DNA of 64,000 nt from Datura wrightii (GCA_035772735.1 JASDFA010000004.1:19867501-19931500), one strand, 5' to 3'; shown: positions 34,351-46,506, numbered from the stretch's first letter. Translations and numbers: made by a program. The notes: generated from the sequence alone by a model not told the origin.

Positions 34351-34594
34351 TTTTAGTTCAAGGTATCAACTCTCTTCCCAAAACTGCTTTTAATTCATAT
34401 GTTTCAATTTCTTTCATGTAAATGAACATGTGCATGGTTAGTGAATTCAGTTCAAACTTGTGATTCATTTAAAAAATATTTATTTTGATATTTATGAGCT
34501 TTCATGATTAATATTTGTGTGTGAAGATTGCCATTATATGCTTTCATGTGTGTTTTCCAACATTCGAGAATGAATGTTCCCAAGGAGGAGATAC

Positions 34595-37123
34595 TGTAAT
34601 GCCCTGGAATCTCAAAGACTAGACCTAGGACTAAAAACAGAGAAATCTGGAAAATCTGCGCCAGGTCACAAAATGAGTCATTCTGTGACCCGTGGGGACT
34701 AGCCACGAATCGTTAAGTGACTCATGGTGAGGCCTGTAGGCTTGGTGAAATATTTGGAGAAAGGGGTGACCACAGGGGTCACCATGAGTCGTGGTCAACA
34801 CCACGATTCGTGATAAGATCCGTGGTCAAGGATAATTTGAAGACCAGGAAGAAATTGGCTGTGAACTTCAAGATTAGTCACCACGAGTTGTGGTCCAACC
34901 CATAATTTGTTAGGTGACTTGTGGTTAAAAATAGATGGGAAAACAATGAGGTTGGCAGTGTAGTTGATGAGTGGGTCACCACAAGTTGTAGGGTACACCA
35001 CGGGTCGTTGTGTCCCTCATGGTGACCAATAGGGGATTTTTGGGCGGTGGACTTAACGATCGTGAGCACGAGTCGTGTTCACTGGGTATGAGTTGTAGGG
35101 TTCCCCTTGGGGACTAGCATTCAGTTTTTCCTACGAATTTCCTAAGGGTACTTCAGTAATTTCCTAACCTCCTAGATCCTAAACTAAGTCGTTTTGGGTT
35201 ATTTTGAGGGGATTTAGAGGGGCAAAACGGTTTTTCCCCTCATTCCCACTCATCTTCAGAAAACTAAAATACCGTAAGCTTACCTCTCAAGAAGCTCTCA
35301 AGCAAGACTGGGGTTTTCCTCCATTGCACCAGTCCAAGCTTCCTTCTCCAAGGAAATTCTAACTTAGGCATGTGGGAATTCAACAAGGGGATAACTCTTC
35401 CCTTGTGTTCCCCAAAACCCTTCTCTAGTTCTCTATAAAATCCTAGCCCTGAGCTTTCAAATGTGAAGGGAATATATGTTAGTTTTCGTTGAATTCACAT
35501 AGAATGATATCCATGTTTATTTTAGATATGATTTCCATCAGTTCATGTTTAAATTGATGTTATTCCCATAAAAGTGAATTCTAGCCCCATAGATTTTTGA
35601 ATGTTGAGAAATTCTTGGTAAGGCTTCATTTAATCCATGTGGAATTATGTTGTTATATTAATTATGGATATTTCCACCAATTAGTGACAATATTGATGCT
35701 TATCCCTGTGCATTGAGTTTAGCCCTAGTGTTCGAGAATAGAAAAGACTAGAACCTTGCTAAAGTGATTGACCTCAAAATTTTCCTGATTATATCCGTGC
35801 GTTGAATCGCCATATTATTCTATGCGCTAAATTCTCAGTCAGATACATGGTTGCTTAGGTTTAGTTAAAATGTTTGAATACTCAGTGTCTGTTAGAAATG
35901 TCAGCTGATTAGTTTGACTACAGAATTTCCCAAGGTGTCAGTATTACCTCCCATGTATTAGAATTACATTTAGAATTCAGTGTATTGGTCCACTAGGAAG
36001 TCATGACACTTTATATATATCTCTCTGACCAGCCTTAGGACCTCGATTCAGATTACAGTTTGTTCTTAAACGGTTACGATGCTTTTACATAAGCACCTCT
36101 GACTAGTCTAGAACCTAGTTTCAGAATCTGGTCCAATAAGACTGTCGGGTTACTTTTAGATATGTATGTCTAACTAGTCTTGGGCCCCAATTCTTAGCTA
36201 TCAGCTTAGTATTCATTATAGGATTATCTAGTTGGAGTAGGACGTAGCACCGAGCGGACCGGGGTTCCAGCACACCCAGGTTCCCAGAACTACGTTACAA
36301 GCGTAGGTTACAGTATTTATTGGCCTAATTGGCCCTCGACTTTTGTGATCACCCATTTCATACCTTTATACTCTAGCTAGGTATATTGGTTCCTACTGGT
36401 GGGGTGTATACATCAGACTCCACGTCTAGCTCACGTGGTTACATTTCGGTTACAGACTCTCCCACTAGTTAGTTCAGTCCAGTCTCAGTTCAGTTCAATG
36501 CGGATCAGTATTCCAGACTTAGAACATGCTTTGGCCATCAGACAGGGTCTTCTATACCACCTCAGTATTTTAGTTATTCAAATCAGTAACATTAGTTGGT
36601 GATTGCATGTCTTTCAGTTCAGCATTTCTCTCGTTATTTATTCTATTGTGTATGGTTTCTCTCACTTACTCAGTACATTCAAAGTACTGGTGCATACTTT
36701 TATGCTGTATCATTTTATGATACAGCTGCAGGATCTCAGTCTCCGCTTCATTAGCCGACCGCTCATCGAAGACCTCAGCTTTACCAGTTGGTGAGTCCTC
36801 ATCCTTCGAGGACCATTTCAGTTATACTTTCATTTCCTTCTATTTAGATTTGAAGATAGTTGGAGGCTTGTTCCAGCAACTCATCAATCATAGTGGCTTT
36901 CGGACATAAATTGGTATTTCAAACATGTAGTGGTTTTTTGATATTTTCAAACACTATGAATCAACTTTATTTCTTTCATATAATTATGTTTTTCTTTAAA
37001 CTTCCACTGTATGTATTTTTATATTACTCAAAATGCCAGTGTATGATAGACCAGGGGTTGACTTGGGGTCACTTGTGCTTCAAGTACCATGTTTCATCCA
37101 GGGTGTAAACTCGGGGCGTGACT
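34595..37123 (+). repeat. 3' LTR of element D
   Basis: It starts TGTAATGCCC after the purine tract and ends GGGGCGTGACT. At 2529 bp it closely matches the 5' LTR, including the palindromic motif cluster at 34690-35100. Confidence 0.9.
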
Positions 37124-37882
37124 CAAGTTATGGTCTTTATGATAAGATTCGCGGTTAGGATAGAAACTATACCTAATTTTCCTTGCTTGGTTAATAAAAT
37201 GGGATGATAGCTAGACACCGACTTAGAATTGCCACATCACCGATTGTAGAAGTAGTTGTGAAGCTAAGTCAGGTTAAATGGTTAGAGGTACGAAAGTCCA
37301 TAATCAAGGGCATAAACCCCGTAAGACACATCCATGTAGTTAAATTGCTCACGAATTAGGATGTCACATCCCCACTCGATGATGTAGGTGTGAGACTAGT
37401 TTGTTGTGTTTAGAGGCTCAAAAGATCATGAACAATACATTGTAACTCTGTGAGACAACAACTGAAAATTTTATACTTGAACCATTGTGAATTGTAGCAA
37501 TGCATGATTATTAGGCCTTATTTCTAGTTGCTTCTTGCATTATTTCCCGATTATTTTGTGATCACCCCTAGACTTAATTAAAATTATCCAAAATCTCTTA
37601 AATCAACACTTGTGAAGGTTAACTTGACACTTGAACTTGAATATTCGCCGAATTAGCCCAGTCCCTGTGAGTTCGACATCTGGCTCTTAAAAGGGCCACT
37701 GTATTACTTGTACAACCGCGTGCGCTGGGGCGCAACAAGTTTTTGGCGCTATTGCCGAGGACTGGCGAAATTGGTGAATTTTTTAATTTGTGTTAGTGTC
37801 TAATTTTCTAAGTGTTGAAAAAAAATATTAATTAATTTTATATTTCTTTTATTTTTATTTTAAGTTTGATATCCTTCTTGAC

Positions 37883-38730
37883 ATGACATCATGGAACACA
37901 AATGGATCGAATGGTGGATACTCATATTTTAGTGAGTCCTGTCTGAATTATGAAGGACCCCACTTGGGGCAACATTGTCATACTTGCATATATGTGGTGG
38001 TCAGGAAGACCATTGGAATGGTTGTCAAAATTCGTATGCCCCTCACCCAAGACCCTACTATGATCCTTCTTTTGTTTTTGATGAGTACAGGAATGATGAA
38101 AAGGAGGACCTAGAAAACCAAGCTCAGATAGAAAACATGTTAAAACAGGACCATGAGCAGACAGAAGTGATAAGGGAGAAGATGGAAGTAATGGGGTTTC
38201 AGAGTAAGAAAAATGGAGAGGCCCTCAAAACGATAAGCGCCAAGTTCACGGAGTTGATTAATGAGGCTGAAGCTTGCGGTGATTTGCAAATAATGGTCTT
38301 AGCCAATCCAGTCATGAAAGGAGAGACAAAGTTCCAACCATTTGACATTCACTTAGAGTCCGATGTTGATGTGGAGAAGGTATACACAAGTAAGGAGGTC
38401 AAGCACAATGTAGTTTCATAGTTGAGGTGTATTGTACCCCACTGGAAGCATTTATCAACATTTAGTTTGGTTGACAACCTAGAAATAGAGTCTTCCAAGC
38501 TTGTAGAGAAAGGTCTAGAGGAGGAACAAGCCCTGTATATTTTGAAATTTGTTGATTGCGAGAGACAAAATTACTTCACTTGCGTAAGGGCCAATAAGTG
38601 CCAGAGGCAACATTTGCTACTTGATCCTTTTAGTTTTTTGCCACCACCCCTGGAGCATAAGAGGAAACTGGAGAAGAAATTAGGGCTGAGATTCATATCC
38701 TCAAAGTGGAGGGAAAATGGTGAAACTTGA
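37883..38730 (+). pseudogene. Gag-like ORF of element F
   Basis: An ATG at 37883 starts a frame that shifts near 37990 into one running to a TGA at 38728-38730, with one TAG at 38419-38421 on the way. The N-terminal part is rich in Tyr, Asn, His and Cys ('YYDPSFVFDEYRND'). A Glu/Gln/Lys-rich segment follows that should form a coiled coil. The C-terminal 35 residues read 'PPPLEHKRKLEKKLGLRFIS', as often seen at the end of non-autonomous Tat ORFs. I cannot assign a function. It lies where Gag would, between the primer-binding site and the hairpin module. Confidence 0.55.
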
Positions 38731-38786
38731 TGCGTCGTGCCGTGAAGTAAAATAAGGTGCTGGTTGGGAGGCAATCCAAGAGTACC
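38731..38786 (+). repeat. Hairpin module of element F
   Basis: Directly after the stop codon come CGTCGTGCCGTGAAGTAAAAT and then TTGGGAGGCAATCCAA, which still pairs as a stem. This is the same module as at 3666-3800 and 9963-10013. Confidence 0.7.
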
Positions 38787-40590
38787 ACAGATTCAGGGGA
38801 AGTCTGAGCACCCATGAAAGTGAAAGCTAAGGAGCATGACAAAAAGATGAGTGTGGGGTCGATGACCCACATGTTCAAAAAATGGAGAAAAACATGTTGT
38901 TAGCTAGGCCTAGAGGCCTCAGGGAGTATTTTTCACCCTTGTATTATTTTTATTTGATACTTTGGGGACATAGCATGATTCAAGTATGGGGTGAGGGAAA
39001 TTTTAAAATTTTGTGCTTAATGAATTTGGGTGAAGCTGGTGCTTGGTATAACAATGTGTGATGAAAAGTTGGAGTGGAGAACATTTCACCCACCCTTTGG
39101 TTTTTCTGTTCGGTTCTTTTCCCAATAGGGGCAACTTGAACTGATGAATAAAATTTTTCTTTGTCTGTACATAACTATTTTAGTCATAGTTGGAGACTTT
39201 TCTCGAGGATGGATGGATGACGACTGTCTTGAGGGAAAATTAGTCAGTAGGTGTTGTTTTTGAACCCTGAGCTAATTGATAGCTTGATGTTCTTGTTATG
39301 TGTTGTAGACAATTTTGGGATGCAAGTGTTGTAAATTTTGAAGCATGTTTAACAATTGTAAAACTCTTTTTGAGACACCTAGGCTCTTGAATGTTACTCT
39401 GTATGCTTAAAGCTTAATTTTGAATTCTTCTGATTAGCGGTTAGTTAAGAGTCTACTGAATCTGTCTTGAATTGAGCATGTGTTGTGAGTGTAAGGTTTT
39501 GAATATTCCATGCTATTGTATAGTGTCTAGAACTTGCCTTGTGTGCATACAAAACAAGCGAAGGGATGTTAATTGTAGAAGATGATTTGAGGCATTTATG
39601 TGAATGAGCTGAGTTCTTATCCCTCGCTTTACCTACCCTAATATATAATCATAGTTAGCCCTGTTGAGCCTTTATCCCATTCTTTGCAGCCATAATATGA
39701 GCTTAATCCATTATTTTCAATAGCCTTGAATTTGATCCAAAACTCCTAAGCGCTTAAGTGAAAATGCGAAAGACGTTAAGGAGTAAGAAGTTGGAAGAAG
39801 AAGGAAAATAGTAGTTGTGGGAGTTGAAGAAAAGACTAGAGGTGCACTTCTACAAAAATACATAAGTGATGATAGGGAGTAAAAGAAGAAAAGAGCTAAA
39901 AAAATTGCTTAAGTACTCCTTACTATAGCCTAAGTGTGCCTAATGAAATGGGGAAACAAAGAGGAAAATGGGAGTTGAATTGGATAAAGGTGAAGTAAGA
40001 GGATAAATATCCTCAATGAAGGTGTGATGTATTAAAAGCGCTTAGGGAAGATAGTCACTATTAATGGCCAGAATAGTACCTACTCGTCCCTTAGCTTACA
40101 TTACATCCCACTAAGTCCCACTTGATCTTACTTTCAAACAGTCATAGATTACTGGAGTAAAACACTAAATGCAAGCTTGTGGGTTGATACATGTTGCATG
40201 TGAATTCTTTGTGAGAGTGAGCTTATTTCTTAGTCATATACTCATACATGTTATAATTTGAAAACTTATGAGTGAAAAATTGGGTAACTCTCTTGTTGTG
40301 AAGGCACATGTTTGATGAAGGATAAAATTCATGTCGGATGTCTTAATTGGTTAATTTGCATGAATTTGCTAAGTTTAAGAGTCGATCCTTGAGGCTAGGA
40401 AGTTTTAACTTAGTTATATGGGGTTTTAATAGTGAGATATTGCATGCTCTATTTTAAACTTGTTGTCTAAAACAATCGGTGTAGCCATAGCTTGAATCAT
40501 CTAGTTTATATTAGCAATGTGTAAGTTCTTCATGGGCATGAGATGTAATAGAGTTGTTCGAGGAAGAACAAGACTTTAAGTGTGGGGTAG
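38787..40590 (+). other. Non-coding 3' interior of element F
   Basis: No coding signal was recognised in 1.8 kb. It ends in the purine tract TGTGGGGTAG directly before the 3' LTR. Confidence 0.6.
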
Positions 40591-42163
40591 TGATCTTGGG
40601 AATAATTACATGCCCAAGTGCTATTTTATAACTTAGTTTAGTCAAGTTCGTCAATTTAATTAATTACATTCATATGTGATTTTGAATATTTTTTGTGTAT
40701 GAACTAACCGACATGATTACTCTTTGTTTTTTAGGTTTGAAACTCTTAGGAGGGACTAAATATGATGGTTAATGCACAAGAAGGAAGTTGGAAAAGGATT
40801 ACAAGGAAGATAGCATGACGTTTCAAAGGAGAGGGGCTGCCTAGGCAGTGCGCCTGTGTGACAGTGTCGTGCCACGCCGGCCAAGCTCAGCGCCAATAGG
40901 CGTGTCACGCCCCATGCCATGCGCGAAAGAGGAGATGTCAACTTCCGAGAGATACTGCGCATCCAAGCCGTGTCACGATGTGCGAGAGGCTCGATTGCCT
41001 CCGTGCCATGCCCGGCACCCTCGCCTATGCCATTGCCAAGGCCGAAAATTTCCAGTGAGCTTATGTGTTTGTTCTGTGTCATGGAGGCAAATCAGTGCGC
41101 CAATGACACGGAGCCATCCCACACACGGCTAAATTTTGCATTTTTCCACTTAACATAAATAGGACCCTTAGCTTCTAAAATCATTTATCATGAAAATATT
41201 TTGGGAAAGCGGAGAGGAGCGAAGGGAAAAGCAAATAACATCACCTAGGGTTCATTATTTTTCATTCTCTTTTAATTACTCTTGTAAGTGCATTACTTTA
41301 ATTATGTTTTTGAGTAATTGTACGAATATGAGTGGCTAAAACCCTTCCTCTAAGGTTGAGGACACATGATATGAATGTAAATGCATGAATTCATCTTTTG
41401 GTTTGAGTTGTTAGTTGTTGTTTTGTCTTGCATTCTTAATTATGGTTGTTTTATGTTTGATCACCATGAGAACAAACACGTTAAGCTTAGGTAAAAGCTC
41501 GAAAGACTAACCCTAGGTTAGAACACAAGAATGTAGGGAGCAAGTTCTGGTCTTTATGATAAGATTCGCAGTTAGGATATAAACTAAACCTAATTTGCCT
41601 TGCTTGGTTAATAAAATGGAATGATAGCTAGAAGTCGACTTAGAATTGTAACATCACAACTAATAGAAGTAGTTGTGAAGCTAAGTCAGGTTAAATAATT
41701 AGAGGTACGAAAGTCCATAATCAAGGGCATAAATCCCATAAACCACATCCATGTAGTTAAATTTCTCACGAAGGATGTCACATCCCCACTCGACGATGTA
41801 GGTGTGAGACTAGTTTGTTGTGTTTAGAGGCTTGAAAGATCATGAACACTGCATTGTAACTCTATGAGACAACAACTGAAATTTTCATACTTGAACAATT
41901 GTGAGTTACAGCATTGCATGATTATTAGGCCTTAACTCTAGTTGTTTCTTGTATTATTTCTCGATTATTTTGTGATCACCCCTAGACTTAATTACAATTA
42001 TCCAAAATCTCTTAAATCAACACATGTGAAGGTTATCTTGACACTTGAGCTTGAATAATCATGGAATTAGCCCAGTCTCTGTGGGTTAGACATCCAGCTC
42101 TTAAAAGGGCCACTGTATTACTTGTACGACTGCGTTCTCTTGCGCGTGTGCTGGGGCACAATA
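40591..42163 (+). repeat. 3' LTR of element F
   Basis: At 1573 bp it is uninterrupted. It has a GC-rich patch at 40840-41125 that mirrors 26995-27375, including inverted GTGTCACGG words. The D target site is preserved empty near 41540. Confidence 0.9.
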
Positions 42164-42168
42164 TTGTC

Positions 42169-42262
42169 CGCATTTCAAAGAGACAAGTTGTAACTTTTCC
42201 TCATTCAAGGTGACATATAATATCTTCTTTGGGTTCTTCCCTTGAAAAAGACAAGTTGGAAC
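42169..42262 (+). repeat. Palindrome left arm, inner part
   Basis: These 94 bases continue the arm after element F. They pair with about 43836-43925 in inverted orientation. Confidence 0.8.
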
Positions 42263-42468
42263 ATCGCCTCGTTTGAAGTGACATATTATATATTTGGATA
42301 GTTAGTCAGTCAAGGAGACACATTGAGCGATCCATCAACATATTGTACTCAATGAGCCACCTTGGAAGTCACCTCATTCAGAATGGAATATCACTTTAAA
42401 TTTGGGTCATCCGCCTTTCAAAAAGACAAATTGGTCCATCACCTCCTCTAGTGTGAGATATTATTTTA

Positions 42469-42812
42469 AATTGAAATGTCACCTCCTTCAGGGTGACGTA
42501 TTATATTGGATCATCATCTCCTTCATTATGACAAATTATGGAGTGTCACTTCCTTTAGTGTGGCATAATATAATATTATAGGGGATAGTCATCTTCTTCA
42601 GCATGACAAATTACATTATATTAGATCGTCACCTCCTTTAGCGTGAAATATTACATTATATTGGATCATCACCTCCTAAAACATGACGTACTACATTATA
42701 TTGGATCATCACCTCCTTTAGCATGATATATTATATTATATTGAATCATCTCCTTCTCCAACGTGATATATTACATTATACTGGACACCTCTTTCAGTGT
42801 AGCATATCAAAC
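42469..42812 (+). repeat. 40 bp tandem array in palindrome loop
   Basis: Units of exactly 40 bases start at 42541, 42581, 42621, 42661, 42701 and 42741, with diverged or shortened units on both sides. The core reads GGATCATCACCTCCTTTAGC and then a TGA-rich part and ATTACATTATA. Longer irregular relatives extend left to about 42180 and into the arm, so the array probably grew from arm sequence. Confidence 0.88.
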
Positions 42813-42874
42813 AAGGACACAACATAATATGAAAATCTTTCTTAATAGTGAACTAGGGAATATTATAGAAAATG

Positions 42875-43040
42875 AGTATCAAGATCATTGGCCAAGAGTT
42901 GTTCAATTGGAACATGAAAATGTAACTAAATTGGTCCTAGTTACTCTTCGGGGTGGAGTGGAAGAAAGGGGGATTCTCGAATGTGGAAAAGGATCCAATG
43001 AATTCGAAAGAATTGAACGAGGACTCGTATGAGGTGAATA
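42875..43040 (+). pseudogene. Plastid group II intron-like segment (NUPT candidate)
   Basis: The stretch contains 'GAAAAGGATCCAATG', 'TTCGAAAGAATTGAACGAGG' and 'CGTATGAGGTGAA'. It resembles the 3' end (domain V side) of a plastid group II intron, as I remember it the second rps12 intron. The likeness breaks off inside domain V, right after GAGGTGAA. An 89-residue open frame crosses it together with the end of the tandem array and is not a gene. The identification is from memory of the plastid sequence and was not checked by alignment. Confidence 0.5.
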
Positions 43041-43835
43041 TGCCTAGCCTACTCACTTCTTCACTCGTTTACATATTTAGAAGCATGTCGTAGATTTTAT
43101 TAGAAGCCATGAGTTGAATATACGTGTTCTACATATGTTGTTTTGCTTTTCATTTTCTATCCATTTCATAGAGATGATAGTAATAGGGAATTTATTTGAA
43201 CATCTAGACAACATTGAATACCCAGCAAAGATTTGGATCCTGGATTATGTAGAGCTTTATTAGAAACTGTGCTAAGGATTTACTCTTATTTTAAAATGGG
43301 GTAATCAGATTATGATGTTAAGAGCTCAAGTCCAGCGATACCGTCGTGCTTAATTTGCTATAAGTAGAAACCACAAATTAAAATTTTCCTTAATATCCAA
43401 TCAAAATCATGATAACTAACGATTACATTAAAGGATCAGTAGAAGACTATAACTTTTGCCATATAGAGTGAAATATTTACTTCTTACCTGAGTTTGCTTT
43501 AATTTGTTCACTGCATTTACTCAAATTTAAGTCAGAATTGAATCTCGTATGGGGTGTCAAAGGTAGTTTTAAATTATATTACCATTGCGTACCAGTTATT
43601 TTGAAGTAGTTTATATACTAATTTCTTACGTTAGCTTATGACTTTCTGGTTTCCTAAATTACTTGATGTTTTTCCTTCGTGTTAGAATAATTTTTTTGTC
43701 TTGAATAGTCTGTCTTCCAAACCCTAGAGTTCAAAGTGGTTCAAGTTAAGTTAGATCAAGACCGAATACTACGAGTGCAAGTTCAACGATGTGATGCAAG
43801 AGGTTGATGCAGAATTAAGGCTTGATACACAGAAG
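43041..43835. other. Unassigned part of palindrome loop
   Basis: About 800 bases with no recognised repeat or coding signal. Confidence 0.5.
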
Positions 43836-45683
43836 TTCCAACTTGTCTTTTTCAAGGGAGGAATCCAAAGAAGATATGATATGTCACCTTGATTGAGGCA
43901 AAGTTACAACTTGTCTCTTTGAAGTTTGGACAACCTAAAATAAAATGTGCCGATACTGTGGTCACAGAAAATTTCTTAATTTGAAAGCAATTGATCTATG
44001 TTAAACCACTAAAATATGTCATGACGATCTGGTCGTTACGGAGAGTGTATGATTTAGGATAGATGATATGATAGATATTATGACGTCTATTGAAAGCTTT
44101 AATGGTTGAATGAAGTCAAACAAAATTTTTAATTGATAACAGATGTCTTTGAAGCTGAGCAACGACTTTTTACGGTCCTTGAACCATTTCAAAAAGTTTC
44201 CCCTATTTCCAGTCCAAGTGTTCTTAATTGAAATAGTTTATAAATGAACAACGACTAATTTGATTAAAAATATGCCCAGTTTCCTCTAAGGATCTTTAGT
44301 TTGAAACAGTGGAAAGACTGAACCCTTATGTAGGATTGCGTATGTATCTTGCTGGAAAAAGAATCAGGTCTGACGTAGTTTGAACCAGAGACTGATAGAA
44401 CTTGAGGAGAATGTAAGATTGAGATGAAAATGATTATATTTTTTAGTAGAAGGGAAGATATGAGTTTATTTGTTGTACTAGATCATTGGTTTCAGGAATC
44501 CTTCTTATTTGTAATAGTATATTTGAAATGATGCATTGCACGTGCCATGCGTGTGGCGATCCTCTAGCTTTATTCTTCAAACTTTAGAAGAATCCCTTAG
44601 CACTTATCCAAAGTCTTGTTATGGGAAGCAAAATTTGAATAGCGTTGCCTAAAAGTTCAAGTAAAATTGTTAATAACGTAATAAGCTTCTTGTTAAAAAA
44701 ATAAAGAATATAATAGAGGGCAAGATTGGAGATGAAGTCGTTTGGCTTATAATGATTCTGATGTAGTGTTCTGAATGACGTCTCATAATCTTAGTCATTG
44801 TGCCTGACAACTTCATTTGCAAATTTAAGAAAAATGTTAGAATCATGATGAAACAAAAAGAATTAATTGGAGATAAAGTGAGGGGAGAAGTCGTCTGGGT
44901 TATGATGAGGCCATGGTGAGTCTAAATGGAGCCTTTGTCATGTTTGGTGATCTCATCATTGTCAACTTTGTGACTTCATTGTTCCAATATTAAAAAAAAA
45001 ATAGTTTTGAGAGATTGATTCGTATTAACTTTGTCTTGTTGTCCCGATGCTTCTTCGTGCGTTTGATTTCAAACTCGTCTGATCTCAAAATGCAGCCTTG
45101 GTGGAATTTTTGAGGATCCTTCTAAAAAATTCCACCCTAGTCTAGAACACATAAGCACTCCTACTTTCTCGTAAATTGTGATGTCGATTAGTGTAAATTT
45201 TTTGGGATCTTCTCAAAAATTTCTGCCACTGTTTCAACTTTAACAAACTCTTCTATTAAATCTTTTTGTAAGTGCTATATCATGTGGAATTTTTGAGATT
45301 TGCTAAAAAATTCTGCCCTAGTTATGTCCTAATGGATAATGGGAATTCTCAAAGATATGAATGAACCAACAAGGAGCCTGCGTATCCCATAAAATAAGAA
45401 TTAGGTCATTACATAGTTCAGGATACAAGATAAAGGAAAATTGATATTTGTCTAATAACAAGACCGAAGTCTATATGGATGCCTACATATTCCATAAGAG
45501 GAATCAAGTTGAACGTAGTTCATATAATACAAGGCAAAGGGAAATTGATATTTTTTTAATAACATAATTGAATCCAATATGGCCATCTATGTATTCCATT
45601 AGGGAAATTAGGTCAAATGTAGTTCATAGTACAAATAAAAGTACGATTACAAAGGAAATAAAGTGTGGTTACAAAAGAAAGAA
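43836..45683 (-). repeat. Palindrome right arm
   Basis: This is the inverted counterpart of 24985-26754 plus 42169-42262. It contains at least four spaced relatives of GCGTATCC...AGGTC...ACGTAGTTC (about 44335, 45378, 45480, 45585). No gene was recognised. Confidence 0.8.
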
Positions 45684-45689
45684 AACAAT

Positions 45690-46506
45690 AAATTATGGTT
45701 ACAAAAGAGAAAGAATGAAAAGCAATAAACTTCTGATGTAGGATCGAAGGATGTCAAAAATGCATGAGTACTTCTCTTCATTGGGAAATGGATCGTTGTT
45801 CACATTTGGTGGAGCCTCCGCAAATGTTATCACCTTATTATCGATTAGGTCTCTGATTTTATATTTTGAGGGTGATACACTTCTCAATATCATGCCCAAC
45901 TACTCCAGAGTGGTAGAAATATTGCTTTCTAGATTATACTAATTGAAAAAAGTATTAACAGGATTTACTTCAATTAGATGAGGTATCCCTGCTGCTTTCA
46001 GCCTTTCGAAAGGCCGAGTCAGTGACTTAGCCAATGGTGTGAAAATTGTGGGAGGTTTCCTTTCAAAGTTAGGACGAGATGCATTATTTTAAAGATCTTA
46101 GGGTGGTCATGGAGAATGATTTGTTGGCTATGTGTTGTAGACAGGGTATGACATTTAGGGTGAATGAGACTAATAAGATGGTAAAGTAGGATAATATAAG
46201 AGTGAGAAATACCGGACATATAAAACATTGAGTTGGTACTGCAAAAGTTGTTGGTAATATGATGTGTCTCTTTGAGTCATCACCCCCATAACTTCTTTCT
46301 ATTTTGTCTTTCCACTTTCGAGGGTGCCATATAGGAGGGCCTTACTAGTGGACTATAATGCTACTAGACTTGTCATTCTCTTGGTCTTGAGACTATCTTC
46401 AATTATTTCTCCAGCTTTGATAACTTCAGCAAAACATTTATCGTCCATTGTCACCATTCACACATACATAGTACTTTGAATCTTGTGCTTGGATAAAGTA
46501 AACGTT
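45690..46506 (-). pseudogene. Ogre/Tat gag C-terminal remnant
   Basis: The minus strand reads 'FIQAQDSKYYVCV' next to element B's LTR, then 'CFAEVIKAGEIIEDSLKT'. Nearer 45900-45760 comes 'KYKIRDLIDNKVITFAEAPP' and 'PNVNNDPFPNEE'. This is the order of the C-terminal Gag and the post-knuckle linker of Ogre/Tat elements. The stretch between 45950 and 46380 has many stops and frame changes. Element B inserted in the coding sequence at 46507. Whether the palindrome arm on the left belongs to the same element is not clear. Confidence 0.7.

Larger units (their letters stand above)
27789..37123 (+). mobile_element. Ty3/gypsy chromovirus element D (Del/Tekay type)
   Basis: Both LTRs are present (27789-30285 and 34595-37123). 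The primer-binding site TTTGTATTAGAGCACTAGG (about 30289) is a decayed TTTGGTATCAGAGC, and the purine tract CCAAGGAGGAGATAC ends at 34594. The target duplication is CAATT (27784-27788) against CAAGT (37124-37128), and the sister LTR of F keeps CAAGT uninterrupted. Gag, protease, RNase H and integrase regions read in order on the plus strand. The reverse transcriptase core is deleted and frames are broken many times. Confidence 0.92.
26755..37737 (+). repeat. 5' LTR of element F, split by element D
   Basis: The LTR parts are 26755-27788 and 37124-37737. A GC-rich patch with GCGCGAAA and GTGTCACG words occupies 26995-27375. The open frames in it (27034-27404) lack any family feature and are not called as genes. 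The undisturbed copy of the D insertion site is at about 41540 in the other LTR. Confidence 0.88.
26755..42163 (+). mobile_element. Tat-type non-autonomous LTR element F
   Basis: The two LTRs are 26755-37737 (interrupted by element D, net about 1643 bp) and 40591-42163 (1573 bp). Both begin TGATCTTGGG and end GGGGCGCAACA or GGGGCACAATA. A perfect 5 bp target duplication, TTGTC, lies at 26750-26754 and 42164-42168. A primer-binding region 'TTTTGGCGCTATTGCCGAGG' (from about 37741) is typical of Tat/Athila elements. The purine tract TGTGGGGTAG ends at 40590. The interior is only 2.85 kb and holds a gag-like ORF, the hairpin module and non-coding DNA. There is no pol. Confidence 0.9.

Noticed and set aside
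42469..42812. CRISPR-like array
   Set aside because: There are no distinct spacers between conserved repeats. Units drift together, and the DNA is plant nuclear.
42763..43032. 89-codon frame in the palindrome loop
   Set aside because: It joins the end of the 40 bp array to the group II intron-like segment. Neither is protein coding.
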